A DNA stretch of 64,000 bases, taken from contig NZ_QOVA01000008.1 of the NCBI RefSeq assembly GCF_003332275.1, forward strand, positions 158,131 through 222,130, given 5' to 3'. Both the position numbers and the translations under genes were made by a program. Origin of the DNA: Edaphovirga cremea (lineage in GTDB: Bacteria > Pseudomonadota > Gammaproteobacteria > Enterobacterales > Enterobacteriaceae). Shown here one piece after another: positions 19,201 to 29,956 of this stretch (the stretch's first letter is position 1; every line of letters starts with the position of its first letter). The notes under the pieces were generated by a model. It saw only the letters and a program-made list of their open reading frames with translations, was not told the origin of the DNA and searched no databases.

Positions 19201-19691
19201 TGAATATATTGGTACTGGGTATAGGCAATTTGCTACTCAGTGATGAAGCTATTGGTGTTCGAATTGTTGAAGCGCTGGAACAGCGCTTCAACCTTTCCCC
19301 GCAGGTTGACGTGATGGATGGCGGCACCTCGGGAATGGAATTGATGGGTGATATGGCGTGCCGCGAACATCTGATCGTGGCTGACGCTATACTTACCGGA
19401 AGTCCTCCCGGTACCGTCACGGTGCTGCGCGACGGTGAAGTGCCTGCGCTTTATACCCGCAAAATTTCTCCGCACCAGTTGGGGCTGGCCGATGTACTGA
19501 TGGCTTTGCACATGACCGGTGAATTCCCGCAGCGCCTGACTCTCGTTGGTGTCGAGCCTGAATCACTGGCAGTAGGTATCGGCTTGACCGGAACGATATC
19601 GCGTTCCCTTGATGCCGCGCTTGATCAGGTTGTCGCTGCCTTGCGTACCAGCGGCGTAACGGTGACTGAGAAGGAGGTCGATCATGTCTGA
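19200..19691 (+). CDS. hybD: HybD, hydrogenase 2 maturation endopeptidase
   Basis: The 163-residue protein starts MNILVLGIGNLLLSDEAIG, the family signature. The nickel-sensing residues known from E. coli HybD correspond to E16, D62 and H92 here. It cleaves the HybC tail after nickel insertion. It overlaps hybC by one base and hybE by eight, consistent with translational coupling. Confidence 0.95.
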   Translation: MNILVLGIGNLLLSDEAIGVRIVEALEQRFNLSPQVDVMDGGTSGMELMGDMACREHLIVADAILTGSPPGTVTVLRDGEVPALYTRKISPHQLGLADVLMALHMTGEFPQRLTLVGVEPESLAVGIGLTGTISRSLDAALDQVVAALRTSGVTVTEKEVDHV

Positions 19692-20169
19692 CGACGTATT
19701 GGGGCATGAAGAAAACCCCGCCACGCTGCTGGAAAATATCTTCACCGAGATCGCTGACGACCAGATGTATTCCCTGCCTTTTTATCAGGGACACATTCCG
19801 GTTCGTGCCTGCGGAATGGCACTCTTTGAAGGCCAGTGGTTTGGTGCGATGTTGACGCCGTGGATGCTAAGCCTGGTGATTTTACCGGGGCCGGGGCAAC
19901 TCTGGGTCCGCCGGGTCGTCGGTGAGCGTCAGGCGCTGGCGCTGCCGTGTGGGAATGTCAGTTTTACCGTCAGTGAAACGCAGGCCGGCGGTCAATACCT
20001 GAGCCGTTCCCTGATGTCACCGCTGGAAGAAGGGATGTCGGCGGAGCAGGCGGTATTGCTGGCAACACAAAGTGCCAAAATGGCGCTCTCTTTGCCTTTG
20101 GTTGATGCGGATCATCCCGTCAATCGCAGTCGCCGTGCATTATTCAGTCCTAAGCGGAGCATGAGCTGA
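19684..20169 (+). CDS. hybE: HybE, hydrogenase 2 chaperone
   Basis: The 161-residue protein has the HybE/HoxR features CGMALFEGQWFGAMLTPWMLSLVILPGPG and a length close to the 162 residues of E. coli HybE. HybE binds the Tat-bearing small subunit HybO and holds back export until assembly is complete. It lies between hybD and hybF with overlaps on both sides. Confidence 0.93.
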   Translation: MSDDVLGHEENPATLLENIFTEIADDQMYSLPFYQGHIPVRACGMALFEGQWFGAMLTPWMLSLVILPGPGQLWVRRVVGERQALALPCGNVSFTVSETQAGGQYLSRSLMSPLEEGMSAEQAVLLATQSAKMALSLPLVDADHPVNRSRRALFSPKRSMS

Positions 20170-20510
20170 TGCATGAAATATCCCTTTGCCAGAGCGCGTT
20201 GGAGCTGATTGAACAGCAGGCACAAAACCATGGTGCACAACGGGTGACGGCGGTGTGGATAGAAATTGGCGTACTTTCCTGTGTTGAAGAGAGTGCGCTG
20301 GCCTTTTGTTTTGAAAGCGTCTGCCGCCACACCGTGGCGGAGGGATGTCAATTACATCTGAGTTACCGGAATGCGCGCGCCTGGTGTTGGGATTGCAGTC
20401 AAGAAGTCGCAGTTACCCGCCACGATGCACCGTGTCCTGTCTGTAGTGGTCACCGTCTGCGCATTGAAGGCGGTGACAGTTTGCAGATTAAACAGATGGA
20501 AGTGGAATAA
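20169..20510 (+). CDS. hybF: HybF, HypA-type nickel insertion protein
   Basis: The 113-residue protein starts MHEISLCQSALELIEQQA, with the nickel-binding His2, and carries a zinc site made of CWDCS and CPVCSGH (two CxxC-type pairs). HypA/HybF works with HypB to put nickel into the large subunit. No separate hypA is present, so HybF probably serves that role. It overlaps the stop of hybE by one base. In E. coli hybG (a HypC paralogue) follows; here hypB follows directly. Confidence 0.95.
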   Translation: MHEISLCQSALELIEQQAQNHGAQRVTAVWIEIGVLSCVEESALAFCFESVCRHTVAEGCQLHLSYRNARAWCWDCSQEVAVTRHDAPCPVCSGHRLRIEGGDSLQIKQMEVE

Positions 20511-20527
20511 TTGAGGAGTGATTTCCT

Positions 20528-21712
20528 ATGTGTACGACTTGCGGTTGCGGTAGCGGGGAGAGAAGTATTGAAGGGGTGGATGATCATCACGACGCTGATC
20601 ACGAGCATCCACATGACCACCAGCACGATCATCACCATGCACACGATCACAGTCATTCGCATGGCCATAATCACAGCCACGATCATGACCATGATCACGG
20701 CCATGAAAACGATCATCACCATTCACATGCTCATGACCATGCCTGCGTTCGCGGCCCACTCAAGAACCTGAAACATTTAAAGAAACTCAAAAGCTTAAAG
20801 CTGGATTCGCACGCCATGATCGCGTCTGCGCCCGGAACAACGATTGTGCATCACCATTATCACCACACGGGTGACGTGCATCATCACTACCACACGCTGC
20901 CACCGGAAAAAACCACTGAGTCCTCGCCTTTGGCGGAGCGCCAGGTTCCAGAAGTGCAACAAAATGGTCAAAGAAATGGTCAACAGAATAATGGCCAGCA
21001 GCAACAGGATTTGCACTACGGAAAAGGTGAAGCGGGCACCCATGCACCGGGTATGAGCCAGCGCCGTATGCTGCAAATTGAAATGGATGTATTGGGCAAG
21101 AACAATCATCTGGCGGCGCATAACCGCGAGGATTTCGCGGCGCGCAATATTCTGGCGCTGAATCTGGTTTCCAGTCCGGGCTCGGGCAAAACCACGCTGT
21201 TGACGACAACGTTATTGCAGTTGGCCTCGCAAATTCCTTGTGCGGTTATTGAAGGCGATCAGCAAACCACCCACGATGCCGACCGTATTCGTGCGACGGG
21301 TGTCCCCGCGATTCAGGTGAATACTGGCAAAGGCTGTCACCTTGATGCGCAGATGATTATGGATGCAACCAAACACTTGCCGCTGCAAAACAACAGCCTG
21401 TTGTTTATCGAGAACGTCGGCAATCTGGTCTGCCCGGCAGGATTTGATCTGGGTGAGCGCCATAAGGTGGCGGTGCTGTCGGTGACGGAAGGTGAAGACA
21501 AGCCGCTGAAATACCCCCATATGTTTGCCGCCGCGACGCTGATGATCATCAACAAGGTCGATCTGCTGCCGTATCTGGATTTCGATATTGAGAGTTGCAT
21601 CGCCTTTGCACGTCAGGTCAATCCTGATATTCAGGTGATCAAACTTTCTGCCACAACCGGCGAAGGCATGGCCGACTGGTTCCGTTGGCTGGAGGCTCAA
21701 CAATGTGCTTAG
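20528..21712 (+). CDS. hypB: HypB, nickel-storing GTPase with a long His-rich insert
   Basis: The 394-residue protein begins [10 protein letters not shown], the high-affinity nickel motif of enterobacterial HypB, and from about residue 161 matches E. coli HypB ([21 protein letters not shown]-loop [49 protein letters not shown]). Between them lie about 100 extra residues compared with the 290 in E. coli: 27 His in residues 20-71, a Lys/Leu-rich stretch (80-92), a second cluster of nine His (108-122) and a Gln/Asn-rich linker (144-160). Such His-rich regions store nickel in rhizobial HypB. GTP hydrolysis drives nickel delivery with HybF. The His codons mix CAT and CAC, and the insert is in frame. 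Confidence 0.95.
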   Translation: MCTTCGCGSGERSIEGVDDHHDADHEHPHDHQHDHHHAHDHSHSHGHNHSHDHDHDHGHENDHHHSHAHDHACVRGPLKNLKHLKKLKSLKLDSHAMIASAPGTTIVHHHYHHTGDVHHHYHTLPPEKTTESSPLAERQVPEVQQNGQRNGQQNNGQQQQDLHYGKGEAGTHAPGMSQRRMLQIEMDVLGKNNHLAAHNREDFAARNILALNLVSSPGSGKTTLLTTTLLQLASQIPCAVIEGDQQTTHDADRIRATGVPAIQVNTGKGCHLDAQMIMDATKHLPLQNNSLLFIENVGNLVCPAGFDLGERHKVAVLSVTEGEDKPLKYPHMFAAATLMIINKVDLLPYLDFDIESCIAFARQVNPDIQVIKLSATTGEGMADWFRWLEAQQCA

Positions 21713-21978
21713 GTGTTCCTGGCAAAGTCGTGGAAGTTGGCGACGATATTCACCAATTGGCCTGGGTTGATGTGTGCGGCGTAAAACGGGCGATCAATAT
21801 CGGGCTGGTCTGCGAAGGCGACCCGCACGAGCTTCTGGGACAATGGGTGTTGGTACATGTGGGTTTTGCCATGAGTTTGCTTGATGAACAGGAAGCGCAG
21901 GACACGTTGGCGGCGCTACAAAGCATGCAGGCTGTCGGTCTGGATTTGGATCACGAGTCCTCACGGGTTGGAGGATAA
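21703..21978 (+). CDS. hypC: HypC, hydrogenase maturation chaperone
   Basis: The true start is the ATG at 21703, giving [14 protein letters not shown] with the essential Cys2; the product has 91 residues against 90 in E. coli. HypC carries the Fe(CN)2CO unit between HypD and the large subunit. It overlaps hypB by 10 bp. As no hybG is present, this HypC presumably serves hydrogenase 2. Confidence 0.95.
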   Translation: MCLGVPGKVVEVGDDIHQLAWVDVCGVKRAINIGLVCEGDPHELLGQWVLVHVGFAMSLLDEQEAQDTLAALQSMQAVGLDLDHESSRVGG

Positions 21979-21980
21979 CG

Positions 21981-23096
21981 ATGCGTTTTGTGGATGAATT
22001 TCGCGATCCGGCGCTGGCAAAAAGCTTGTTCGAGCGTATTGCCGAGCTGGTGCCGCAAATCCCAACACACTATCGGCGTCCGCTGCAAATCATGGAAGTG
22101 TGCGGCGGGCATACCCATGCCATTTTCAAATTTGGCATCGACCAGTTATTGCCAGACGACATCGAATTCGTTCATGGGCCGGGTTGTCCGGTGTGCGTAC
22201 TGCCGATGGGGCGGATCGACGCCTGTCTGGAGATTGCGGCGCATCCTGAAGTGATTTTCTGTACGTTCGGCGACGCGATGCGCGTTCCGGGGCGCGGCGG
22301 CTCGCTACTTGATGCGAAACGGCAGGGTGCCGATGTGCGGGTGGTCTATTCACCGCTGGATGCGCTGGCGATGGCGGAGCAGAATCCCGATCGCCAGGTG
22401 GTCTTTTTCGCGCTGGGGTTTGAAACTACCCAGCCCGCCACCGCGCTGACCTTGCAACAGGCGCGCCTGCGCGGGATCACCAATTTCACGGTTTTCTGCC
22501 AACACATCACCATCATCCCGACGTTACGCAGCCTGTTGCAGCAACCCGATGTGCGCATCGATGGTTTTCTGGCACCGGGTCACGTCAGCATGGTGATCGG
22601 CACTACGCCGTACCATTTTATCAGTGATGAATTCCATAAACCGCTGGTGGTCACGGGGTTTGAGCCGCTCGATATCCTGCAGGGGATAGTGATGCTGCTT
22701 GAACAAATGCGTGACGAACGTTGCCTGGTGGAGAATCAGTACCGGCGCATCGTGCCTGACGTGGGCAATGTGCTGGCGCAACAGGCGATGGACGAGGTAT
22801 TTTCGATAAAAGCGCTCAGCGAATGGCGTGGGCTTGGCGAAATCGAAAATTCAGGTGTGCAACTTGCAGAGAATTATCGCCAGTTCGATGCCGAAATACG
22901 CTTTAACCCTCTGCAACAGAAAGTGGCCGACGATCCGCAATCACGCTGTGGTGATGTTCTGACCGGACGGTGTAAACCTGCCGATTGCCCGCTGTTTGGC
23001 AACCGGTGTTCACCGCAAAATGCGTTTGGTGCCCTGATGGTCTCTTCTGAAGGTGCCTGCGCTGCTTATTATCAATATCGTCGTGGGGCAGCATAA
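21981..23096 (+). CDS. hypD: HypD, Fe(CN)2CO assembly scaffold
   Basis: The 371-residue protein (373 in E. coli) has MEVCGGHTHAIFKFG, HGPGCPVCVLP, TFGDAMRVPG, FFALGFETTQPATA and a C-terminal Cys group (SRCGDVLTGRCKPADCPLFG, then C). These hold the iron-cyanide intermediate and the [4Fe-4S] cluster of HypD. It lies 2 bp after hypC and directly before hypE. Confidence 0.96.
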   Translation: MRFVDEFRDPALAKSLFERIAELVPQIPTHYRRPLQIMEVCGGHTHAIFKFGIDQLLPDDIEFVHGPGCPVCVLPMGRIDACLEIAAHPEVIFCTFGDAMRVPGRGGSLLDAKRQGADVRVVYSPLDALAMAEQNPDRQVVFFALGFETTQPATALTLQQARLRGITNFTVFCQHITIIPTLRSLLQQPDVRIDGFLAPGHVSMVIGTTPYHFISDEFHKPLVVTGFEPLDILQGIVMLLEQMRDERCLVENQYRRIVPDVGNVLAQQAMDEVFSIKALSEWRGLGEIENSGVQLAENYRQFDAEIRFNPLQQKVADDPQSRCGDVLTGRCKPADCPLFGNRCSPQNAFGALMVSSEGACAAYYQYRRGAA

Positions 23097-24122
23097 ATGC
23101 GTCAGGGAAATGAACCACAAATCACGCTGGCGCACGGCAGCGGCGGGCAAGCGATGCAGACGCTCATAGAGAGCCTGTTTCTCGATGCCTTTTCCAATCC
23201 GGCACTCAACGAACGCGAAGATCAGGCGCGTCTGCCACTCAGCCTGCTGAACGCCTTGGGCGATCGCCTGGCGTTTTCCACCGACAGCTACGTGATCGAC
23301 CCGATCTTTTTTCCCGGTGGCGACATCGGCAAACTGGCGGTGTGCGGCACGGCCAACGACGTCGCCGTCAGTGGCGCGGTACCGCTTTATCTCTCTTGCG
23401 GGTTTATTCTTGAAGAAGGATTCCCGCTGGCTGACCTGCAACGGATTGTCCAATCCATGGCCCAGGCGGCAAGTGACGCCGGGATGCAGATCGTCACCGG
23501 GGACACCAAAGTGGTACCCCGTGGCGCAGCGGACAAGATTTTCATCAACACGGCGGGGATTGGTGTCATACCGGCTGACGTGCGTTGGGCGGCAGCCGAT
23601 CTTCGTCCGGGCGACCGGATTATCGTCAGCGGCACGCTCGGCGATCACGGTGCCACCATCCTCAATCTGCGCGAGAAGCTGGGGCTGGAATCCGAATTGA
23701 TGAGCGATTGCGCCTCGCTTGCGCCGATGATTGCTCCTTTGCGCGCCATTGCCGGGGTACGCGCCATGCGCGACGCGACGCGCGGCGGCGTGACGGCAAT
23801 TTTGCACGAATTTTCCCAGGCCAGCGGTTACGGCATGCAGATCCACGAACCGGCGTTGCCGATGAAAACGGCTGTACGCGGGATCTGCGAATTGCTTGGA
23901 CTGGATGCCCTGAATTTCGCCAATGAAGGCAAATTGGTGATCGTTGTTGCCCCCGAGGCAGAAGCCGAGGTGCTGGCGGCGCTGCATGCCCATCCATTGG
24001 GGCATGACGCGATAGCCATCGGTGAAGTGATCGAGGCCAGACAGGTCAGGTTATGTGGCATGTTTGGCGTGTCGAGACGATTGGAACTTCCGCATTTTGA
24101 GCCTCTACCCAGGATTTGCTAG
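23097..24122 (+). CDS. hypE: HypE, cyanide-donating maturation protein
   Basis: The 341-residue protein shows LAHGSGGQAMQTLIESLF, STDSYVIDPIFFPGGDIGKL, CGTANDVAVSGA and ends LPRIC. The last Cys is the residue carbamoylated by HypF and dehydrated to thiocyanate for the iron ligands. The start codon follows the hypD stop without a gap. The order hypDE in one operon with hypF matches their joint job in making the cyanide ligands. Confidence 0.96.
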   Translation: MRQGNEPQITLAHGSGGQAMQTLIESLFLDAFSNPALNEREDQARLPLSLLNALGDRLAFSTDSYVIDPIFFPGGDIGKLAVCGTANDVAVSGAVPLYLSCGFILEEGFPLADLQRIVQSMAQAASDAGMQIVTGDTKVVPRGAADKIFINTAGIGVIPADVRWAAADLRPGDRIIVSGTLGDHGATILNLREKLGLESELMSDCASLAPMIAPLRAIAGVRAMRDATRGGVTAILHEFSQASGYGMQIHEPALPMKTAVRGICELLGLDALNFANEGKLVIVVAPEAEAEVLAALHAHPLGHDAIAIGEVIEARQVRLCGMFGVSRRLELPHFEPLPRIC

Positions 24123-24168
24123 CCTCCGCGCAAACAGTAAATGAATACCCATACAGCAGGATGAACGA

Positions 24169-26469
24169 GTGAATCCTAACGGTTTACAATTACGCATCAA
24201 AGGGAAAGTGCAGGGCGTGGGGTTCCGACCCTTCGTCTGGCAATTAGCCCACCGTCTCGGTCTGCTGGGGGATGTCAGTAATGATGGTGCGGGTGTCGAC
24301 ATTCATTTGTGGCAAACGCCGGATGTGGCGATTTTCCTTGAGCAATTGCACGCCGATTGTCCACCGCTGGCGCAGATCGACAGTGTGGAGACGTCACCGT
24401 TCAATTGGCCGGAACCGCCACAGGATTTCACTATTGTTCACAGCGGTCATGGGCAGATGGATACGCAGGTGGTGCCGGATGCCGCTACGTGCGATGCCTG
24501 TCTGCGAGAACTGAACGCTGCCGATAACCGCCGCTATCACTATCCGTTCATCAACTGCACCCACTGCGGTCCGCGTTTCAGCGTCATTCACTCCATGCCT
24601 TACGATCGCCCCTATACCTCAATGCGCGATTTCCCGCTTTGCCCGCAATGCCTGGCGGAGTATCAGGATCCCGGCGATCGTCGTTTCCATGCCCAACCCA
24701 ATGCCTGTGCCGATTGTGGGCCGCACGTTTGGCTATGTGACAGACATGGCGACGAGCTGGCGAGTGGGGAAGCCGCCATGCAACAGACTGAACGGGCGCT
24801 TTTGGCGGGTGAGATTGTTGCCATTAAAGGTATCGGCGGCTTTCATCTGGCCTGTGATGCCACCAATCTGACCGCCGTGCAACGTCTGCGTCAGCGCAAG
24901 CATCGCCGCGATAAACCGTTGGCGGTTATGGTTCCTGACGTCGAATGGCTGCAACGCTGCGTGTCCAAACCGAACCTGTCGGCGCTGATTTCGCTGCTGA
25001 AAAGCCCGGCAGCACCGATTGTTCTGGTACCGCTGCGTGAATCCTCGCCGTTGTGTTCGGCCATTGCGCCGGGACTGAGCGAAATTGGCGTCATGCTGCC
25101 CGCCAATCCGTTGCAACACCTGCTTATGCAGCGCGTTGCGCGTCCTCTGGTGATGACCTCTGGCAACGCCAGCGGCAAACCACCCGCATTAAGCAATGCG
25201 CAGGCGTTGGATCAGTTACAGCCGATCGCCGATCTCTGGCTGATGCATAACCGTGACATTGTTCAGCGCGCGGATGATTCACTGGTGCGGTTCACCCCGC
25301 AAGGCGCGGAGATGCTCCGTCGCGCCCGTGGCTATGTTCCTGATGCCTTGGGATTGCCGCCGGGATTTGCGCAGCAACCTTCGATTCTGGCATTGGGTGC
25401 CGATCTGAAGAATACGTTTTGTCTATTGCGCGATAACCACGCTGTTCTTAGTCAGCATCTCGGTGATTTGGACGATCTGGATATCCAGCGGCAGCAGGCG
25501 CAATTGCTGGCGCTGTTCCGCTCACTGTACGACTTCACTCCCCAGCAACTGGTGGTGGATGCGCATCCAGGGTATGTCAGCCATCAGATGGGCCATGCGC
25601 TCGCGGCGCAGTGGGCAATTCCCTGCGTGGCGGTTTTTCATCACCACGCGCACATTGTTTCCTGTCTGGCCGAACGGCAGTGGCCGCGCAATGCGGGACC
25701 GGTGATTGGGCTGGCGCTGGACGGTCTGGGATATGGCAGCGATGGCCGCCTGTGGGGCGGAGAATGCCTGCTGGTGGATTACGCCCGTTGCCAGCATCTG
25801 GGTGGATTGCCTGCGGTGGCACTCCCCGGCGGCGATCTGGCATCACAACAGCCCTGGCGCAATCTGCTCGCCCATCTGCTGCGTTTCGTCCCTGACTGGG
25901 CCTCGTTGCCTGAGGCGCACGCGATTCCCCGCCCGCAAGCCGAGGTGCTGGCGCGCGCCATAAGCCGGGGAATCAACGCCCCGCTGGCGTCGTCTGCCGG
26001 GCGGTTATTTGATGCGGTCGCGGCGGCGTTGAATATTTCCCCTGATCATGTGGGATGGGAGGGGGGCGCAGCCTGTCAGTTGGAGGCGTTGGCGCAGCAA
26101 AGTCGGCCACATACGCCACCCGTGACGATGCCACTGCTCGGGGATGAACTTGATCTTGCGACTTTTTGGCGAGAATGGCTGGGTTATCGTGCAGAACCCG
26201 CCGAACGTGCATACGCCTTTCATTATGCGTTGGCGCAAGGTTTTACCGTATTGGCCCGGCGGGCGGCACAACAGTTTGGCGTCAACACCATCGTGTTGTC
26301 CGGCGGGGTAATGCATAACGTGTTATTGCGCCAATTACTGACAGAACAATTGCAGGGATTACAGGTTTTGCAGCATGTGAATTTACCCGCTGGAGACGGC
26401 GGTATTGCGTTGGGTCAGGCGCTGATTGCCGCCGCCAATTTGACGAACCGGGAAAACCAGAATGTATAA
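24169..26469 (+). CDS. hypF: HypF, carbamoyltransferase for cyanide ligand synthesis
   Basis: The 766-residue protein (about 750 in E. coli) has all HypF domains in order: acylphosphatase-like (about 1-90, [17 protein letters not shown]), two zinc-finger pairs (about 105-190, CDACL, CTHCG, CPQCL, CADCG), a YrdC-like domain (about 200-380, [12 protein letters not shown]) and a Kae1-like domain ([36 protein letters not shown]). It transfers a carbamoyl group to the C-terminal Cys of HypE. The start is GTG; a 46-bp gap separates it from hypE. In E. coli hypF is elsewhere, but here it is inside the array. It overlaps the next gene by 8 bp. Confidence 0.96.
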   Translation: MNPNGLQLRIKGKVQGVGFRPFVWQLAHRLGLLGDVSNDGAGVDIHLWQTPDVAIFLEQLHADCPPLAQIDSVETSPFNWPEPPQDFTIVHSGHGQMDTQVVPDAATCDACLRELNAADNRRYHYPFINCTHCGPRFSVIHSMPYDRPYTSMRDFPLCPQCLAEYQDPGDRRFHAQPNACADCGPHVWLCDRHGDELASGEAAMQQTERALLAGEIVAIKGIGGFHLACDATNLTAVQRLRQRKHRRDKPLAVMVPDVEWLQRCVSKPNLSALISLLKSPAAPIVLVPLRESSPLCSAIAPGLSEIGVMLPANPLQHLLMQRVARPLVMTSGNASGKPPALSNAQALDQLQPIADLWLMHNRDIVQRADDSLVRFTPQGAEMLRRARGYVPDALGLPPGFAQQPSILALGADLKNTFCLLRDNHAVLSQHLGDLDDLDIQRQQAQLLALFRSLYDFTPQQLVVDAHPGYVSHQMGHALAAQWAIPCVAVFHHHAHIVSCLAERQWPRNAGPVIGLALDGLGYGSDGRLWGGECLLVDYARCQHLGGLPAVALPGGDLASQQPWRNLLAHLLRFVPDWASLPEAHAIPRPQAEVLARAISRGINAPLASSAGRLFDAVAAALNISPDHVGWEGGAACQLEALAQQSRPHTPPVTMPLLGDELDLATFWREWLGYRAEPAERAYAFHYALAQGFTVLARRAAQQFGVNTIVLSGGVMHNVLLRQLLTEQLQGLQVLQHVNLPAGDGGIALGQALIAAANLTNRENQNV

Positions 26470-28078
26470 AAAAAATGCTTTCAGCCTTCGTCGACGCAGT
26501 TTGATCAAAGGCGCTGTCGCCACCGGCATAATGGCGGGATTTGCTCAACCGTTTTCGTGGGTTTATGCCCGTAAAAAGACGCCACGTCCCGCGAAAGAGT
26601 CCCTGATGATCTCCGTGGGTGCCGAGCCGGAAGCCGGTTTCGACCCTTGCACTGGCTGGGGATTTAACGGCTATCGCCTGTTCCAATCGGCCTTGCTGGA
26701 TTTTGATGCCAACATCAACCTGATCACCGATCTGGCGACGGGGTATCAGGTCGCTGATAGCGGGCTGACGTACACCTACACATTACGCCGGGATGTGCTG
26801 TTTTCTGACGGCACGCCATTAACCGCCGCTGATGTGGTGTTCACCTACCAGACCGCAAAAAACAGCGGATCGGTGGTCGACCTGACCATGCTGCGCAGCG
26901 TGGAAGCGCTGGATAGCCACACGGTGGTGTTTACCCTGAATAAGCCGTGGTCGACCTTTGTGACGCTGACCGCACAGCTCGGTATCGTGCCAGCCAAACG
27001 CTATCATGCGGGCCGTTACCGCGAGGAACCTGTAGGCAGCGGACCTTTCCAACTGGTGCAGTGGGATAAAGGCCAGCAGATTATCATTGAGCCCAATCCG
27101 CACTATTATGGCGTCCCTTCGCCCTTCAAAAAAATCACCCTGCTGTTTCTTGATGAAGAGACGGCGCTGGCCAATGCCAAATCCGGGCAACTGGACGTGG
27201 TGATGGTCAATCCGGAATACGCCAAAGAGTCCGTGGCAGGCATGCAATTACTGACCGTGCGTACCGTGGATAATCGCGGTTTTAACCTGCCCGTTATCCC
27301 GCGCGGCAGCGATAAGAGCGGTAAGCCCATCGGCAATGATGTGTTGTGCGATCACGCTATCCGCAAGGCAATGAATATCGGTATCGATCGCCAGTGGATT
27401 ATCAACAATGCGCTGAATGGCATCGGCACCCCGGCGTTTTCCCGGGTGGATCAATTGCCCTGGTCGAATGCGGCGACACACTTCAAGGATAATCGCATCC
27501 ACGAGGCCAACGCGTTGCTCGACGCGGCGGGCTGGCAACGTGGCAGCGATGGCGTCAGGGTGAAGAATGGCCTGCGCGCCGAAATCACCTTCAACGCCCG
27601 TACCGACGATTTACAGCGCTACAACCTGGCGCTGGCACTGGCGGAGAACGTGCGTGAACTCGGTATTCTGCTGCATGCGCAGGCGCGGCCATGGAGCGAA
27701 TGCAAAGAGAAAGCCGCCTACGAACCCTGCTGTTGGGGATTCGGCGACTACAATCCGCAGGATCTGTACAGTGGTTATCACAGTCAGGGCAGCTATAATT
27801 TTTCTCACTACGCCAATCCGGTGGTGGATGCGTGGATCGATAAAGCGCTGGCATCGACCAATCATGCGAAGGCCATAGAAGAGTGGCAGCGCTGCCAATG
27901 GGATGGCAAAACCGGCCCGGATGGTGAGCAGGGCGATATGCCTTTCCTTTGGCTGGTAAATATCGATCACACCTATTTTGTTGCTGAGGGACTGAAACTT
28001 GGCAACCAACGGTTGCATCCACACGGACACGGTTGGCCGGTGGTGGGCAACTTGCAGTATTGGACATGGGACGCTTGA
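26462..28078 (+). CDS. Nickel/peptide-type ABC transporter, solute-binding protein with Tat signal
   Basis: The 538-residue protein is an SBP family 5 (oligopeptide/nickel) binding protein: [36 protein letters not shown] segment, [14 protein letters not shown] and [16 protein letters not shown]. It has a twin-arginine signal ([13 protein letters not shown]), unlike E. coli NikA, so it may be exported folded. It overlaps hypF by 8 bp and shares an operon with hydrogenase maturation genes, so nickel (perhaps as a chelate) is the most likely cargo. It could belong to the YntA/NikZ group of hydrogenase- or urease-linked nickel binders. A dipeptide substrate cannot be excluded from sequence alone. 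Confidence 0.82.
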   Translation: MYKKNAFSLRRRSLIKGAVATGIMAGFAQPFSWVYARKKTPRPAKESLMISVGAEPEAGFDPCTGWGFNGYRLFQSALLDFDANINLITDLATGYQVADSGLTYTYTLRRDVLFSDGTPLTAADVVFTYQTAKNSGSVVDLTMLRSVEALDSHTVVFTLNKPWSTFVTLTAQLGIVPAKRYHAGRYREEPVGSGPFQLVQWDKGQQIIIEPNPHYYGVPSPFKKITLLFLDEETALANAKSGQLDVVMVNPEYAKESVAGMQLLTVRTVDNRGFNLPVIPRGSDKSGKPIGNDVLCDHAIRKAMNIGIDRQWIINNALNGIGTPAFSRVDQLPWSNAATHFKDNRIHEANALLDAAGWQRGSDGVRVKNGLRAEITFNARTDDLQRYNLALALAENVRELGILLHAQARPWSECKEKAAYEPCCWGFGDYNPQDLYSGYHSQGSYNFSHYANPVVDAWIDKALASTNHAKAIEEWQRCQWDGKTGPDGEQGDMPFLWLVNIDHTYFVAEGLKLGNQRLHPHGHGWPVVGNLQYWTWDA

Positions 28079-29100
28079 TGATTTTGCCTCTATCTGGCCG
28101 GATTCGCCCCAAGGGTCGGCTGGGGTTCATCGTGCAAAGCCTGCTGCGCATGGTCAGCTTGCTGCTGGCCGTCACCTTGATTACGTTTACCCTGATCAGC
28201 TATTCACCTTTCGATCCGGTCACGGCGTATGTCGGGGCCGATGCCACAGTGAGTGAAGCGCAGAAAGAAAATATCGCGGAACATTGGGGGTTCAACGATC
28301 CCGGCCCGGTGCGATACCTGAAGTGGATGGGGAATTTGCTGCAAGGAGAGATGGGCACCTCAGTCATATTCCACAAACCGGTCAGTGAAGTGTTGGCTGA
28401 ACGGTTTTCTGCGTCGATGATGCTGATGGGAACGGCATGGGTTTTATCTGGCGTGCTGGGATTTACCCTTGGCGTGGTCTCGGGTTTTTATCGCCAGCGC
28501 TGGCCGGATCGCCTGATTAACGCCATCGCGTTGGCACTGGCGAGCGCACCGATCTTCTGGCTGGCGCTATTGGCCCTGATGATTTTTTCGGTCAGCCTGC
28601 AATGGTTTCCCATGGGGATGGCGGTTCCCGCCGGTAAATTGGCGTCCGAGGTGACATGGGGTGATCGGTTATACCATTTAGTGTTACCGGCGCTGGTACT
28701 GAGCGTGGGGGGCATCGCCAACATTACGCTGCATACGCGGGAAAAAATGATCTCGGCGCTGAACAGTGATTACATGCTATTTGCCTGGGCGCGGGGGGAA
28801 TCGCGGTGGCGGTCAGTCATGCGCCACGGGCTGAGAAATATCGCGCTACCGGCGATCACGTTACAGTTTGCCTCTTTTTCGGAGCTGTTCGGCGGCAGTA
28901 TTCTGGCTGAGCAGGTATTTTCTTATCCTGGGCTGGGCAGTGCCGCCACGCTGGCAGGTTTGAAAGGCGATATTCCTCTGCTGCTGGGCGTGACGTTGTT
29001 CAGCGCACTGTTTGTATTTACCGGCAATCTGCTGGCCAACGTGATTTACGGGCTGGTGGATCCACGAATTTCTCAGGGGAGGCGCGATGTCACTCATTAG
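28078..29100 (+). CDS. Nickel/peptide-type ABC transporter permease (NikB/DppB-like)
   Basis: I place the start at 28078, where TGATG overlaps the end of the binding-protein gene, giving 340 residues. The N-terminal helix (MVSLLLAVTLITFTLISYSPFDPV) and five further hydrophobic segments, with an EAA-type loop near ARGESRWRSVMRHGLRNIALPA, are typical of DppB/NikB permeases. It would form the inner-membrane channel with the next gene's product. It overlaps the following permease gene by 14 bp. Confidence 0.87.
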   Translation: MILPLSGRIRPKGRLGFIVQSLLRMVSLLLAVTLITFTLISYSPFDPVTAYVGADATVSEAQKENIAEHWGFNDPGPVRYLKWMGNLLQGEMGTSVIFHKPVSEVLAERFSASMMLMGTAWVLSGVLGFTLGVVSGFYRQRWPDRLINAIALALASAPIFWLALLALMIFSVSLQWFPMGMAVPAGKLASEVTWGDRLYHLVLPALVLSVGGIANITLHTREKMISALNSDYMLFAWARGESRWRSVMRHGLRNIALPAITLQFASFSELFGGSILAEQVFSYPGLGSAATLAGLKGDIPLLLGVTLFSALFVFTGNLLANVIYGLVDPRISQGRRDVTH

Positions 29101-29956
29101 CCTGCCCGGTATCGCCAAAGTCCGGCGTGACATGTTGCGGATAAATCTGCGCACGCGCACGCTGGGATTGATCGCCTTAACGTTACTGGTATTGGCGACG
29201 GTGGTGATCGTCGGCGGTTTGATGAATGCAGATGACTATGCGCCGAACTATGCCGCCAAGAAGTTATGGCCCTCACTTTCCCATCTGTTTGGCACCGATT
29301 TTATGGGGCGTGATATGTTTGCCCGCACCCTGAAAGGGTTGTCAGTGAGTATGCAGATCGGTTTTGCGGCGTCGCTGGTCAGCGCGACCATTGCGATCAC
29401 CCTGGGAATTCTGGCGGCGACGCTGGGTCGCGGCGTTGACCGCTTGGTCAATTGGCTGGTCGATCTCTCCATGGGGATCCCGCACCTGCTGCAACTGATC
29501 CTGATCTCCTTCATGCTTGGCGGGGGAATAAAAGGGGTCGCCATCGCCGTCGCGGTCACCCACTGGCCCCCGCTGACCCGCATTATCCGCGCAGAGGTCA
29601 TGCAGATCCTTTCTGCTCCCTACGTCCACATCTCGCGTGGGCTGGGGCGTGGCCGCTTTTGGGTGGCGAGGAAACACATATTCCCTCAGATACTTCCGCA
29701 ATGCATCGTCGGTCTGATTCTGATGTTCCCCCATGCCATCCTGCATGAAGCGGCGATTACGTTTGTCGGATTTGGTGTGCCGCTGGATATGCCCGCCGTT
29801 GGCTCAATCCTCGCGGAATCCATGAAGCATCTTGCAACCGGCATGTGGTGGCTGGCGCTGTTTCCTGGGCTGGCGCTGCTGATGGTTGTCCTGCTGTTTA
29901 ATGCCCTCGGCAGCAATGTCCGCCTGCTGACCGATCCGCGCAGCGCGCATAGGTGA
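29087..29956 (+). CDS. Nickel/peptide-type ABC transporter permease (NikC/DppC-like)
   Basis: The 289-residue membrane protein has an N-terminal helix (about 22-46), the segment HLFGTDFMGRDMFARTLKG typical of DppC/NikC, and an EAA-type loop (YVHISRGLGRGRFWVARKHIFPQ). It pairs with the preceding permease. Both ends overlap the neighbouring genes, the 3' end by a single base (TGATG). Confidence 0.87.
   Translation: MSLISLPGIAKVRRDMLRINLRTRTLGLIALTLLVLATVVIVGGLMNADDYAPNYAAKKLWPSLSHLFGTDFMGRDMFARTLKGLSVSMQIGFAASLVSATIAITLGILAATLGRGVDRLVNWLVDLSMGIPHLLQLILISFMLGGGIKGVAIAVAVTHWPPLTRIIRAEVMQILSAPYVHISRGLGRGRFWVARKHIFPQILPQCIVGLILMFPHAILHEAAITFVGFGVPLDMPAVGSILAESMKHLATGMWWLALFPGLALLMVVLLFNALGSNVRLLTDPRSAHR

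Noticed and set aside
20585..20893. Frameshift or sequencing artefact in hypB
   Set aside because: The His-rich stretch stays in frame on both sides, and similar regions are known in HypB of other bacteria.
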